A stretch of 64,000 nucleotides of DNA from Candidatus Poribacteria bacterium. GTDB lineage: Bacteria; Poribacteria; WGA-4E; WGA-3G. Numbering within the stretch: the stretch's first letter is position 1; the number at the start of each line of letters is the position of its first letter. The DNA lies in NCBI GenBank assembly GCA_021295715.1, contig JAGWBV010000030.1, forward strand, positions 31,204 through 95,203, read 5' to 3'. The notes below the pieces were generated by a model. It worked only from the letters and a program-made list of their open reading frames with translations, was not told the origin of the DNA and ran no database searches. The position numbers and the translations under genes were made by a program. This document shows, one piece after another, positions 1 through 7,384 of this stretch.

Positions 1-196
1 CGTTGGCTGAGAAAATGGCGTTGTAACCGTCATCTGATTCAGGTTCACCATCGTCTTCTGGGTCGGTTAGGTCTCCTCCAAGCAGTGAATCCGTTCCTTC
101 TCCCAAGACTTCCTCCGCCTGTGCCATGTCGCTCGTGCTGATAACACAAAAAGCTATCATCAACACAAATCCTGCTAATACTGACATAATTTTCAT
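1..196 (-). CDS. Secreted protein, 5' part only
   Basis: The gene runs off the left edge, so only the first 65 codons are visible. The ATG at 196-194 follows a TAGGAG ribosome site at about 212-207. The protein opens with a typical signal peptide (Lys at residue 2, then the hydrophobic run VLAGFVLMIAFCVIS, then an Ala/Gln cleavage region near 'MAQA'), followed by a very acidic stretch rich in Asp, Glu and Gly ('DPEDDGEPESDDG'). Such an acidic, low-complexity linker would fit an exported or surface protein. The mature domain lies outside the window, so no function can be given. Confidence 0.6.
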   Translation of the reverse strand, partial: MKIMSVLAGFVLMIAFCVISTSDMAQAEEVLGEGTDSLLGGDLTDPEDDGEPESDDGYNAIFSAN

Positions 197-692
197 GCTG
201 TTCAATCTCCTATAGAAATGAATCTCACTTTTACGTGAGTTTCCACTTCTCATATAACTCTAACGTGAATCTGATAATAAAATGCGAGTTCGCTTTAATC
301 ACTTTTCATCTGTAAAAAAGGTGGATTATTGTAGCATAAACTGTTAGTTTGTACCGTTTTTTGCCAAAACTGACTGAGGACGCTACGGGTATTTTTTTTA
401 AACTCACATTAACTCTAAAATACACTGATAGAATAACACATACACAACCCCATTTTCAAGGAAATGAACAGAATCTTTCAAGGCATCGCACACCAAACAC
501 CGTTGAACATAATCCATAACCAAAAGCGGGTGTGAAGTCTACTTATGACCCCGCCTACGTAGAGATATTACCAGAGAAGAAATTGTTTGAATGCATAGGG
601 AATCCTATTGTATACTAAGGAGTAGAGTCTACAGCGTATACAACTCAACCAAGAAAACCGCTTATTGCAAACATTTATTAAAAGGAGAATGA
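197..692. other. Intergenic region, divergent leaders
   Basis: About 500 bases between the divergent secreted-protein gene and the first PhyH gene. AT-rich. It holds one recognisable plus-strand promoter (587-616, listed separately) and a short CTCAC/GTGAG inverted repeat near 227-241. I see no coding potential and no repeat of the families found elsewhere in the window. Confidence 0.5.
587..616 (+). promoter_or_regulatory. Sigma70-type promoter for PhyH-1
   Basis: TTGAAT (587-592), 18-base spacer, TATACT (611-616). It lies about 75 bases before the first PhyH start codon and nothing else intervenes, so it probably drives the PhyH/pectate-lyase cluster. Confidence 0.5.
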
Positions 693-1544
693 ATGGATAC
701 AAATACGACTCCTGAAGAGCAGAATTTTGGACTGACGCCTGAAGAACGAACCTCTTGGGATGAGAACGGATACTTTATCCGTTACGACGTTTTTTCAAAA
801 GAAGAAAACGACCTTTTAACCCAAGTCGCTGATGACATTGCTCTCGGCAAAATCCCCTTCCCAGATCATCGTATCTTTCAAAACGCTTTAGTCAGAGATG
901 GGAAAGTTGAAGCATCGGGTGTCAACGCGATGCACAGTATCCATCAAATGAACCTTTATTCTCCTGAATTTCTCGCACGCACACGTGATCCGCGTCTCAC
1001 CGACCCCGTTGTGGACATACTCGGTCCAGATCTCCTCGGTCTCAACAGTCTTTATATTTGGAAACCACCAAAAATTGGTCTCGGTTTTCCATGGCATCAA
1101 GATAGATGGTATACTCGACCCCAGTTCAAAACCGAAACGACTGTCGGAACATGGACTGCGATTGATACGTCAGATACGGAAAACGGGTGTCTCTACGTTA
1201 TCCCGGGTAGCCACAAAACAGGCATTCTTGAGCATGATGACCTTGAAGGCTCACAACAACAGGAGTTTAAACAGGCACTCGGTGCCAAGGACGAAGATGG
1301 AGTCGCTGTTGAAATTCCACCCGGAAGTGTCATTTTTTTCGACAATCGAATCCTCCATAAGAGCACGGATAACAACACAGAACGTTTTCGACGAAGTAAC
1401 ATCGCGCATTATATCAGTGCCAAAGCAGAACGAGTTCCACATAAGAATTACATGCGTCCTCTTATGTGGGTTAGAGGTAAAATATACCCAACGCTGTCTG
1501 ATGGCATCTACTGTGACCCTTTACCGATTACAGAATCCGAGTAG
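693..1544 (+). CDS. PhyH-family Fe(II)/2-oxoglutarate dioxygenase, paralogue 1
   Basis: A 283-residue protein of the phytanoyl-CoA dioxygenase family: non-haem iron enzymes that use 2-oxoglutarate and O2 to hydroxylate a small substrate. The facial triad is visible as H135-x-D137 (in 'PWHQD') and distal H222 (in 'LHKS'). An Arg in 'RFRR' (231-234) is the likely 2-oxoglutarate contact, and 'NGCLYVIPGSHK' (164-175) is the usual strand before the second half of the jelly roll. No signal peptide, so cytoplasmic. AAAGGAG at 681-687 fixes the ATG at 693. It is the first of three close paralogues (also at 1612 and 3567). The substrate cannot be told from sequence. Confidence 0.9.
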   Translation: MDTNTTPEEQNFGLTPEERTSWDENGYFIRYDVFSKEENDLLTQVADDIALGKIPFPDHRIFQNALVRDGKVEASGVNAMHSIHQMNLYSPEFLARTRDPRLTDPVVDILGPDLLGLNSLYIWKPPKIGLGFPWHQDRWYTRPQFKTETTVGTWTAIDTSDTENGCLYVIPGSHKTGILEHDDLEGSQQQEFKQALGAKDEDGVAVEIPPGSVIFFDNRILHKSTDNNTERFRRSNIAHYISAKAERVPHKNYMRPLMWVRGKIYPTLSDGIYCDPLPITESE

Positions 1545-1611
1545 TATAGCATAGGGTGAATGGCTGAGAATCCAGAACCATACCGTATAGAATTCATCAA
1601 TAGGAGAATGA

Positions 1612-2460
1612 GTGAATACAAAAACAACATCCGAAGAACAGAAATTTAGACTGACGCCTGAAGAACGCTCCTCTTGGGAGGAAAACGGGTACTTTGTTCG
1701 TTACGACGTTTTTAAAAAAAAAGAAAACGACTCTTTAGCGCAAATCGCTGATGACATCGCTCTCGGAAAACGCTCCTTCCCAGACTATCATATCTTTGAA
1801 AACGCTTTAGTCAGAGACGGTAAAATCGAAGCACAAGGTGTCCACGCGATGCACAATATCCAATATGTGAGTTGTAATTGTCCAGAATTCCTCGCACGCA
1901 CGCGCGATTCCCGTCTCACCGACCCTGTTGTTGACATCCTCGGTCCAGATCTCCTCGGTCTCAACAATCTCTATATTTGGAAACCGCCAAAAATCGGTCT
2001 CGGTTTCCCGTGGCATCAAGATAAATGGTATTTTAACCATCAGTATAAAACCGGAACGACAGTCGCAACATGGAGCGCGATTGATGACGCAGATGAAGAC
2101 AACGGGTGTCTCTACGTTATCCCGGGTAGCCACAAGTATGGAGTTCGTGACCACGTTGAACTTGAAGGTTCACAACAAGGGGAGTTTAAACAGGCACAAG
2201 GGGCTCGTGATGAAGATGGTGTTGCGGTAGAAGTTCCTGCTGGGGCGGTCATCTGGTTTAACAGCCAAGTCCTCCATAAAAGTACGGATAACCACAGTGA
2301 ACGTTTCAGACGCGCAAACATCGCACACTATATCAGCGCAAAAGCGGAATGGACACGTCCGGAGGCTATAAATAAAAAACGCCCTCCTATGTGGATTCGG
2401 GGGGAAACCTATCCCGGTATGACGGATGAAGTTCAATGGGATGTAATATCAATTCTATAA
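1612..2460 (+). CDS. PhyH-family dioxygenase, paralogue 2
   Basis: 282 residues, aligning almost without gaps to its neighbours at 693 and 3567. The iron ligands fall at the same numbers (H135, D137, H222), so it should be an active Fe(II)/2-oxoglutarate oxygenase. Start codon: the site where its paralogues have ATG reads GTG here (1612), five bases after TAGGAG (1601-1606). An ATG at 1609 is out of frame. The variable stretch after 'HAM' (residues 81-91), where the copies differ most, may line the substrate pocket; that is a guess. It follows paralogue 1 by 67 bases in the same direction, so probably one transcript. Confidence 0.88.
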   Translation: MNTKTTSEEQKFRLTPEERSSWEENGYFVRYDVFKKKENDSLAQIADDIALGKRSFPDYHIFENALVRDGKIEAQGVHAMHNIQYVSCNCPEFLARTRDSRLTDPVVDILGPDLLGLNNLYIWKPPKIGLGFPWHQDKWYFNHQYKTGTTVATWSAIDDADEDNGCLYVIPGSHKYGVRDHVELEGSQQGEFKQAQGARDEDGVAVEVPAGAVIWFNSQVLHKSTDNHSERFRRANIAHYISAKAEWTRPEAINKKRPPMWIRGETYPGMTDEVQWDVISIL

Positions 2461-2491
2461 TCCGATTGGCTACTAACGGAAGAATACTCTC

Positions 2492-3541
2492 ATGAAACTA
2501 CGATTGACTACCATCTGGGTCTTGCTTCTTCTTTTATTTTTCTCATCTTCCGATGCAACCGTTCCTTCTAAATACGCCAAGCAATCCGTCGAATGGTTCC
2601 AGAGCGAGGAAGGTCGTCGTATTGCCGACAACGTCCTCACCTGGCAGACACCACACGGCGGTTGGCCCAAGAATAGAGACACGGCGTCTGAACCGTTTGA
2701 TGGGAAAAGTGAGGATCTGCACGCAACGTTCGACAACGGTGCGACCACTAACGAACTACGGTTTCTTGCCCGTGCGTTTCGTGCGACAAACGAGCCGCGC
2801 TACCAACACGCATTTCTCAAAGGTCTTTCGCATATCCTTGAAGCGCAATACCCGAATGGCGGGTGGCCACAGTTTTATCCGCTAAGCAAAGCTTACCCTC
2901 GTCACATCACGTTCAATGACAATGTTATGGTCCGCATTCTCGAACTTCTCCGAGATGTCTCTGAATCTTCCGACTATCGGTTCCTGAAAACAGAGGAGCG
3001 CACTAAGGCTGAAACTGCTGTAACCAAGGGCATTGACTGCATCCTGCGCACGCAAATCAAGCAGAATGGCAAACTCACCGTCTGGTGCGCGCAGCATGAC
3101 GAGAAAACGCTTGCGCCTGCGTGGGCACGTTCCTATGAGCCACCATCGCTCTCAGGTGCCGAAAGCGTCGGCGTCGTGCGATTCCTGATGTCAGTTGAAG
3201 AACCCACGCCAGCGATCATCGCCGCTGTTGAAGGATCCATCGAGTGGTTCAGGAGCGTCGCTATCCACGGCATGCGTCTTGACAAGTTCACCGACGCAGA
3301 GGGGCAGGACGATAAGCAAATCGTAGCGGATCCCGACGCAGGACCGCTCTGGGCGCGTTTCTACGAAATCGGCAGCAACCGTCCAATCTTTCTCGACCGC
3401 GACTCGGTGGTCCGCTACTCGTTTTCCGAGATTGGGCAGGAACGCCGCACCGGATACGCCTACTACGGGAGCTGGGCCGCCAGACTCCTCGCAGATGAAT
3501 ACCCACGGTGGAGAGAAAAGCACAAGTTCCCAGAGGAATGA
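2492..3541 (+). CDS. Secreted PL10-family pectate lyase
   Basis: 349 residues with an N-terminal signal peptide (residues 1-22, Leu/Phe-rich core ending in 'SSSDA'). The mature part matches polysaccharide lyase family 10 (PelA type), which cleaves polygalacturonate by beta-elimination in an alpha/alpha-toroid fold. Recognisable blocks are 'TPHGGWPKN', 'ATFDNGATTNELRFLAR', 'YPNGGWPQFYPL' and 'ITFNDNVMVRIL'. It probably acts in the periplasm or outside the cell on plant or algal acidic glycans. It starts 31 bases after the second PhyH gene and ends 25 bases before the third, so it interrupts the paralogue array. Its base composition is visibly more GC-rich than the PhyH genes, which could mean separate origin. 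Confidence 0.85.
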   Translation: MKLRLTTIWVLLLLLFFSSSDATVPSKYAKQSVEWFQSEEGRRIADNVLTWQTPHGGWPKNRDTASEPFDGKSEDLHATFDNGATTNELRFLARAFRATNEPRYQHAFLKGLSHILEAQYPNGGWPQFYPLSKAYPRHITFNDNVMVRILELLRDVSESSDYRFLKTEERTKAETAVTKGIDCILRTQIKQNGKLTVWCAQHDEKTLAPAWARSYEPPSLSGAESVGVVRFLMSVEEPTPAIIAAVEGSIEWFRSVAIHGMRLDKFTDAEGQDDKQIVADPDAGPLWARFYEIGSNRPIFLDRDSVVRYSFSEIGQERRTGYAYYGSWAARLLADEYPRWREKHKFPEE

Positions 3542-3566
3542 CCGAACCCTATCAATAGGAGAATTA

Positions 3567-4424
3567 ATGGACACGAATACAGCATCTGAGGAACAGAAGT
3601 TTAGACTGACACCTGAAGAACGAACTTCTTGGGACGAAAACGGGTATTTCATCCGTTACGACGTTTTCACCAAAGAAGAAAACGACGTGCTACGTCAAAT
3701 CGCTGATGACATTGCCGCAGGAAAACGCCCTTTCCCGACAGGGAATATTGATCAAAACGCATTGGTCAGAGACGGAAAAGTTGAAGCCTCCGGTATCCAC
3801 GCGATGCACAAGATCCATCATGTGAGTTGTTTTTGTCCCGAATTCCTCGCACGTGTCCGTGACCCGCGTCTCACGGATCCGATTGTTGATTTACTCGGTC
3901 CAGATCTCCTCGGTCTCAATAATCTGTATATCTGGAAAGCACCCAAGATTGGCTTAGGGTTCCCGTGGCACCAGGATAAATGGTATTTTAACCACCAGTA
4001 TAAAACTGAGATGACAGTTGGAACGTGGACTGCGATTGATGCAGCAGATGTAGATAATGGGTGTCTATATGTTATCCCGGGTAGCCACAAATATGGCATT
4101 CTTGAGCATAGGGACCTTGAAGGCTCACAACAGAATGAGTTTAAAATAGCACGCGATGCCAAGGACGAAGACGGTGTTGCAGTTGAAGTGCCACCTGGAG
4201 CGGTGGTTTGGTTCAACAATCAGCTCCTCCATAAGAGCACTGACAACCGTAGTCTTCGCTTTCGGCGTTGTAATGTTGCCCATTACATTAGGGCAAATGC
4301 AGAACGTGTCCCTTCTAAGAATGTAAAGACCGTGCGTCCAGTCATGTGGGTTCGGGGTGAGACATACTCAGAGAAGATGGAACCCGTCTATCGGGACGTT
4401 TTACCCATCCCAGAGTCCGATTGA
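3567..4424 (+). CDS. PhyH-family dioxygenase, paralogue 3
   Basis: 285 residues from the ATG at 3567, preceded by AATAGGAG (3555-3562). The reading frame is open 45 codons further upstream into the lyase gene, but the ribosome site and alignment with the two sister proteins fix this start. The HxD ('PWHQD') and distal His ('LHKSTDN') iron ligands are conserved, as is 'NGCLYVIPGSHKYG'. Its middle resembles paralogue 2 more than paralogue 1 ('DKWYFNHQYKT' is shared), suggesting that copies 2 and 3 separated last. Cytoplasmic; substrate unknown. Confidence 0.88.
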   Translation: MDTNTASEEQKFRLTPEERTSWDENGYFIRYDVFTKEENDVLRQIADDIAAGKRPFPTGNIDQNALVRDGKVEASGIHAMHKIHHVSCFCPEFLARVRDPRLTDPIVDLLGPDLLGLNNLYIWKAPKIGLGFPWHQDKWYFNHQYKTEMTVGTWTAIDAADVDNGCLYVIPGSHKYGILEHRDLEGSQQNEFKIARDAKDEDGVAVEVPPGAVVWFNNQLLHKSTDNRSLRFRRCNVAHYIRANAERVPSKNVKTVRPVMWVRGETYSEKMEPVYRDVLPIPESD

Positions 4425-4478
4425 TAGCGATAGTGTAAATAAATATTTCGGTAATTCTGTCCCAGAAAACCACTGTAG

Positions 4479-4499
4479 GGGCAGGTCTTGTGCCTGCCC
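4479..4499. repeat. Hairpin repeat, GGGCAGG/CCTGCCC arms
   Basis: Perfect 7-base arms GGGCAGG (4479-4485) and CCTGCCC (4493-4499) around TCTTGTG. It lies 3' of the PhyH cluster, just after AATATTTCGGTAATT (about 4443-4457), a word also present in the repeat block at 6725-6866. Member of the variable-arm hairpin family described in the findings. Confidence 0.55.
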
Positions 4500-4537
4500 G
4501 TATATTACTTCATTTAACCGCACCTAAACCCTGAAAT

Positions 4538-4566
4538 TTGACAAAAGATTTCCGCTGCGCTATACT
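4538..4566 (+). promoter_or_regulatory. Strong sigma70-type promoter
   Basis: TTGACA (4538-4543), exactly 17 bases, TATACT (4561-4566). Transcription would start near 4573, about 30 bases before the PhnY-like gene, whose ribosome site AAGGAAGAGG follows directly. This marks the beginning of the three-gene operon 4602-6701. Confidence 0.75.
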
Positions 4567-4601
4567 GACATACAATAGGATTATTCGTAAGGAAGAGGGT
4601 T

Positions 4602-5387
4602 ATGTCTTACCTTAGTTCCGAACGCCACCGAGATTGGAAAACCAACGGCTACTTGAAAATCCCCGGCTTTTTCTCCGCCGAAGAGGTAGACGATTTACAA
4701 GCATGGGTCTCTGAAATATCGGGATGGGAACCGACACTCGACAAGTGGATGCACCATTATGAATCCACGCCAGCCGGACCACGACTCTCTCGCTCAGAAA
4801 ATTTCGTGCCCTACCACACCGATATGAGAGCCACCGTGACAGATGGCAAAGTATTAGATGTTGTCTCCGGTGTGATGGAAGAACCGGCAGTTCTCTACAA
4901 AGAGAAAATCAACTACAAATATCCTGGCGGTGGTGGTTACGCGGCACATCAGGACGCACCCGCTTACGAATTTATTAACTACCATATCACCTGTCTAATT
5001 TCGGTGGATTCAGCGACTCCTGAAAGTGGATGTCTCTATTTCGCGCCGGGTAGGCACAACGAAGGATTCATCGCGTTGGACGAAAAGGGATGTGTCGCTC
5101 CTGAAACCGCTTCAGCGATGGAGTGGGTCGCTGTACCTACAGATCCGGGTGACATTCTTCTCTTCGGCTCTTACATCCCACATAAGAGTCCGAGCAACCG
5201 TGCAGATCGACCAAGACGCATTATCTATCTCACTTACAATGCCAGTTCCGAAGGCGATTGGCGCGAGCAGTATTACGCAGACAAGCGGCAGGCTTTCTCG
5301 CAATACGCAAAAGATGGCTCAAACCGAGACAAACAGATTAGCAAAATCGCACATTTTCAAGGGAAATCAGTAAACCATGACTTTTAA
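4602..5387 (+). CDS. PhyH-family dioxygenase, PhnY-like
   Basis: 261 residues, only distantly related to the three PhyH paralogues upstream. Iron ligands are H116-x-D118 ('AAHQDAPAY') and H194 ('IPHKSPSN'), with R205/R206 for 2-oxoglutarate. The segment 'LYKEKINYKYPGGGGYAAHQDA' in outline (residues 98-119) and the partner gene match PhnY, the 2-aminoethylphosphonate alpha-hydroxylase, as I remember that family. The stop codon overlaps the start of a PhnZ-like HD oxygenase by 11 bases, so the two are translationally coupled. PhnY hydroxylates the carbon next to phosphorus and PhnZ then splits the C-P bond. Whether a phosphonate is the substrate here is inference; other PhyH/HD pairs may use other compounds. 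Confidence 0.8.
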   Translation: MSYLSSERHRDWKTNGYLKIPGFFSAEEVDDLQAWVSEISGWEPTLDKWMHHYESTPAGPRLSRSENFVPYHTDMRATVTDGKVLDVVSGVMEEPAVLYKEKINYKYPGGGGYAAHQDAPAYEFINYHITCLISVDSATPESGCLYFAPGRHNEGFIALDEKGCVAPETASAMEWVAVPTDPGDILLFGSYIPHKSPSNRADRPRRIIYLTYNASSEGDWREQYYADKRQAFSQYAKDGSNRDKQISKIAHFQGKSVNHDF

Positions 5388-6012
5388 TAGCAAATCTCAG
5401 CTTTCAAGCGAGATTGAAAAGTACATTGATCCAAGTCTCGCACAGGAAATGAAAAACAGAACAGCAGAACAAAAGGTTGCCATACTGTTCAGTTATATGG
5501 AAAAACGTGGACAGTCGTTCTACGATGAAGTTGTGACGCAACTGGAGCATGCCCTCCAATGTGCCGCCCTCGCGCAACAGAACGGCGCAAGTGCCACGCT
5601 GATTACGGGCGCATTACTCCACGATGTCGGACATATCATCTTAGATGAACACAATGCCGATAGAGCGTTCCTTGATACGGATCTGACGCACGAAGAGGTC
5701 GGCGCGCAGTATATGGAACCGTTTTTCCCAGATGCAGTTACAACACCGATCCGGCTGCATGTTCCCGCAAAAAGGTATCTCTGTACAACCGATACCTCTT
5801 ACCATGACGGGTTATCTGAGGCATCGAAAAGGAGTCTTATCGTTCAGGGAGGCGTCATGTCGGACGAGGAGCGGGAGGCGTTTGAACAGATTCCGCATTT
5901 CCAAGAGGGGGTCACTCTACGGCGATGGGACGATCTCGCAAAAGTGAAAGGACTGGAGACTGCTGAATTAGAAACCTATCGAGACATCGTGCAACAGTGC
6001 TTAATTGACTAA
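5377..6012 (+). CDS. PhnZ-like HD-domain mixed-valence diiron oxygenase
   Basis: 211 residues of the HD superfamily. The metal ligands are in place: H58 ('VTQLEHALQ'), H82-D83 ('LLHDVGH'), H105 ('THEEVG'), H128 ('RLHVPAKRYL') and D185 ('RRWDD'). Seven residues before H58 is E51, where PhnZ has the Glu that occupies the iron in the resting enzyme, and aromatic residues F48/Y49 precede it as in PhnZ. 'AKRYL', 'LSEASK' and 'QGG' are further hallmarks of this oxygenase branch rather than of HD phosphohydrolases. The reaction in the family is O2-dependent C-P (or C-C) cleavage of an alpha-hydroxylated substrate. It overlaps the PhnY-like gene and is followed after 11 bases by a hydrolase. Confidence 0.82.
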   Translation: MTFNSKSQLSSEIEKYIDPSLAQEMKNRTAEQKVAILFSYMEKRGQSFYDEVVTQLEHALQCAALAQQNGASATLITGALLHDVGHIILDEHNADRAFLDTDLTHEEVGAQYMEPFFPDAVTTPIRLHVPAKRYLCTTDTSYHDGLSEASKRSLIVQGGVMSDEEREAFEQIPHFQEGVTLRRWDDLAKVKGLETAELETYRDIVQQCLID

Positions 6013-6023
6013 TGAGGTAAAAA

Positions 6024-6701
6024 ATGAGCTACGAAGCAATCGAATCAAAATTCATCGCAACACCAGAAAAAGGCGAGGTCTCCTCAATACTGATACGTCC
6101 AGACGACGCGAAGTGGCTGTTGGTACTCGGACACGGTGCCAGTACGACTATGAGACATTCAACGCTTCAAACGATCGCTGAACGGTTAGCAGATATCGGC
6201 ATCGCGACATTCCGTTATCAGTTTCCTTACATGGAACGCGGCGGGGGGGGTAGGGAATCACAAGCAGTGGCTCTGGCAACCGTGCGGTCCGCTGTCGCAG
6301 CTGCACATGAGGCTGCTGACGATGTATCAATTCTCGTTGGGGGGCATTCCTATAGCGGACGTATGTCGTCACTCACAGCAGCAGAAGCACCGATCGAACA
6401 TGTTCGAGGTCTCGTATTCTTCGCGTTCCCGCTGCACCCTTCTGGAAGAGAGGGAACAGAACGCGCGGAGCACCTTGATGATGTTACAGTGCCGATGCTA
6501 TTTTTATCTGGCACCCGCGACAAATTGGCAGTCCTCGACCTATTGGAACCAGTCTGCGAAAACCTCGGCGACACGGCGACCTTACATTTACTGGATACAG
6601 CCGACCATGGGTTCAAAGTGCTCAAGCGCCGTAAAACGGAAGAAGACGTTTTCGTAGAGATGGCGCGAGTTCTCAGTGAATGGATCGAAACACTGGATTA
6701 A
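6024..6701 (+). CDS. Alpha/beta hydrolase, KANL3/Tex30-like
   Basis: 225 residues. The oxyanion motif 'LGHGAS' (35-40) and the nucleophile elbow 'GGHSYSG' with Ser109 place it in the alpha/beta-hydrolase fold; the acid is probably the Asp in 'SGTRDKLA' and the base the His in 'TADHGF'. The closest family I recognise is the KANL3/Tex30 (COG3571) group, whose substrates are mostly unknown. Third gene of the operon, 11 bases after the PhnZ-like gene, with AGGT just upstream. It could hydrolyse an ester or thioester product of the oxygenase pair, but nothing in the sequence proves that. Confidence 0.75.
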   Translation: MSYEAIESKFIATPEKGEVSSILIRPDDAKWLLVLGHGASTTMRHSTLQTIAERLADIGIATFRYQFPYMERGGGGRESQAVALATVRSAVAAAHEAADDVSILVGGHSYSGRMSSLTAAEAPIEHVRGLVFFAFPLHPSGREGTERAEHLDDVTVPMLFLSGTRDKLAVLDLLEPVCENLGDTATLHLLDTADHGFKVLKRRKTEEDVFVEMARVLSEWIETLD

Positions 6702-6724
6702 TAAACCCACCCCAAACTATACTT

Positions 6725-6866
6725 CGGTAGGTGCGGTTTCATGAGGTTTCAGAATTTAATTCGGTAATATTTATTTTCCCTGGACCGGTAGGTGCGGTTT
6801 CCTAACCGCACCGGATATGTTACGGAATTACCGAAATATTTATTCAAACTTCATCTAACCGCACCG
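6725..6866. repeat. Nested palindromic repeat block
   Basis: The outer arms read CGGTAGGTGCGGTTTCATGA (6725 on) and, inverted, AAACTTCATCTAACCGCACC (6846-6865). Inside them TTCGGTAATATTTATT and its near-inverse ATTACCGAAATATTTATT face each other. At the centre is a perfect hairpin with arms GGTGCGGTT (6791-6799) and AACCGCACC (6804-6812) around TCCT. The whole block looks like a small non-coding mobile unit, perhaps one hairpin element inserted in another. Confidence 0.65.
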
Positions 6867-7232
6867 AATATCACAATCCGGTTACTTTTATCTCGGAAGT
6901 GCACTGATAGCATACCATAGAAGCGTTGCAATGCCGCCCTGTTGATGGTTTTTCGATTGTGAAGTTCTATAGTGAATGCTACCGTGCCGACGTCCCGTCG
7001 CATTGTAGAGTGCAGTTCTTCTTACACTTACCAGTTTTGCTACACTTTCCCTTGTCAACTTCGACATTTCAAACTCCTCTAAACGCTTCCAATTTATGGG
7101 AATTTAACGTAAAGAATGCTCGCTCGGTACAAATAATGAATCCTTAGACTGAATTCATAAGAAAATGAATCTACAATATAAGTAAACGAAATAATAAAAA
7201 ACAAAGTATCTGCAGCAAGGCTACGATTACTT

Positions 7233-7261
7233 TTGACAAACCGTTGAAAATAGCATATAAT
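7233..7261 (+). promoter_or_regulatory. Perfect-consensus sigma70 promoter
   Basis: TTGACA (7233-7238), 17 bases, TATAAT (7256-7261). The predicted start near 7268 leaves a leader of roughly 117-126 bases before the enolase-superfamily gene, long enough for post-transcriptional control, although I see no known riboswitch in it. Confidence 0.75.
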
Positions 7262-7384
7262 CAGAACCCAAAGCACTGCGGAAAATACATATACGTCAAC
7301 TCAAAATCAGCGTTTTGAGTAAATTACCTCATTAAGACGGAATCTAACAGAATTCGGTTAATTTTTTTTATTACCCGCGTTAGG

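Larger units (their letters stand above)
6702..7384. other. Long intergenic region with repeat block and leader
   Basis: 683 bases without a credible gene. The left third is a nested inverted repeat (6725-6866). The middle (about 6870-7230) is AT-rich and shows nothing I recognise. The right part carries a perfect-consensus promoter (7233-7261) and a leader of about 120 bases for the enolase-superfamily gene. An open frame at 6926-7147 has no ribosome site or recognisable content and is not accepted. Confidence 0.5.

Noticed and set aside
3191-3652. Minus-strand frame of 153 codons over the pectate lyase end
   Set aside because: Overlaps the lyase and the third PhyH start; no ribosome site or family.
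6926-7147. 73-codon frame in the long intergenic region
   Set aside because: No ribosome site, odd composition and no similarity to any family I know.
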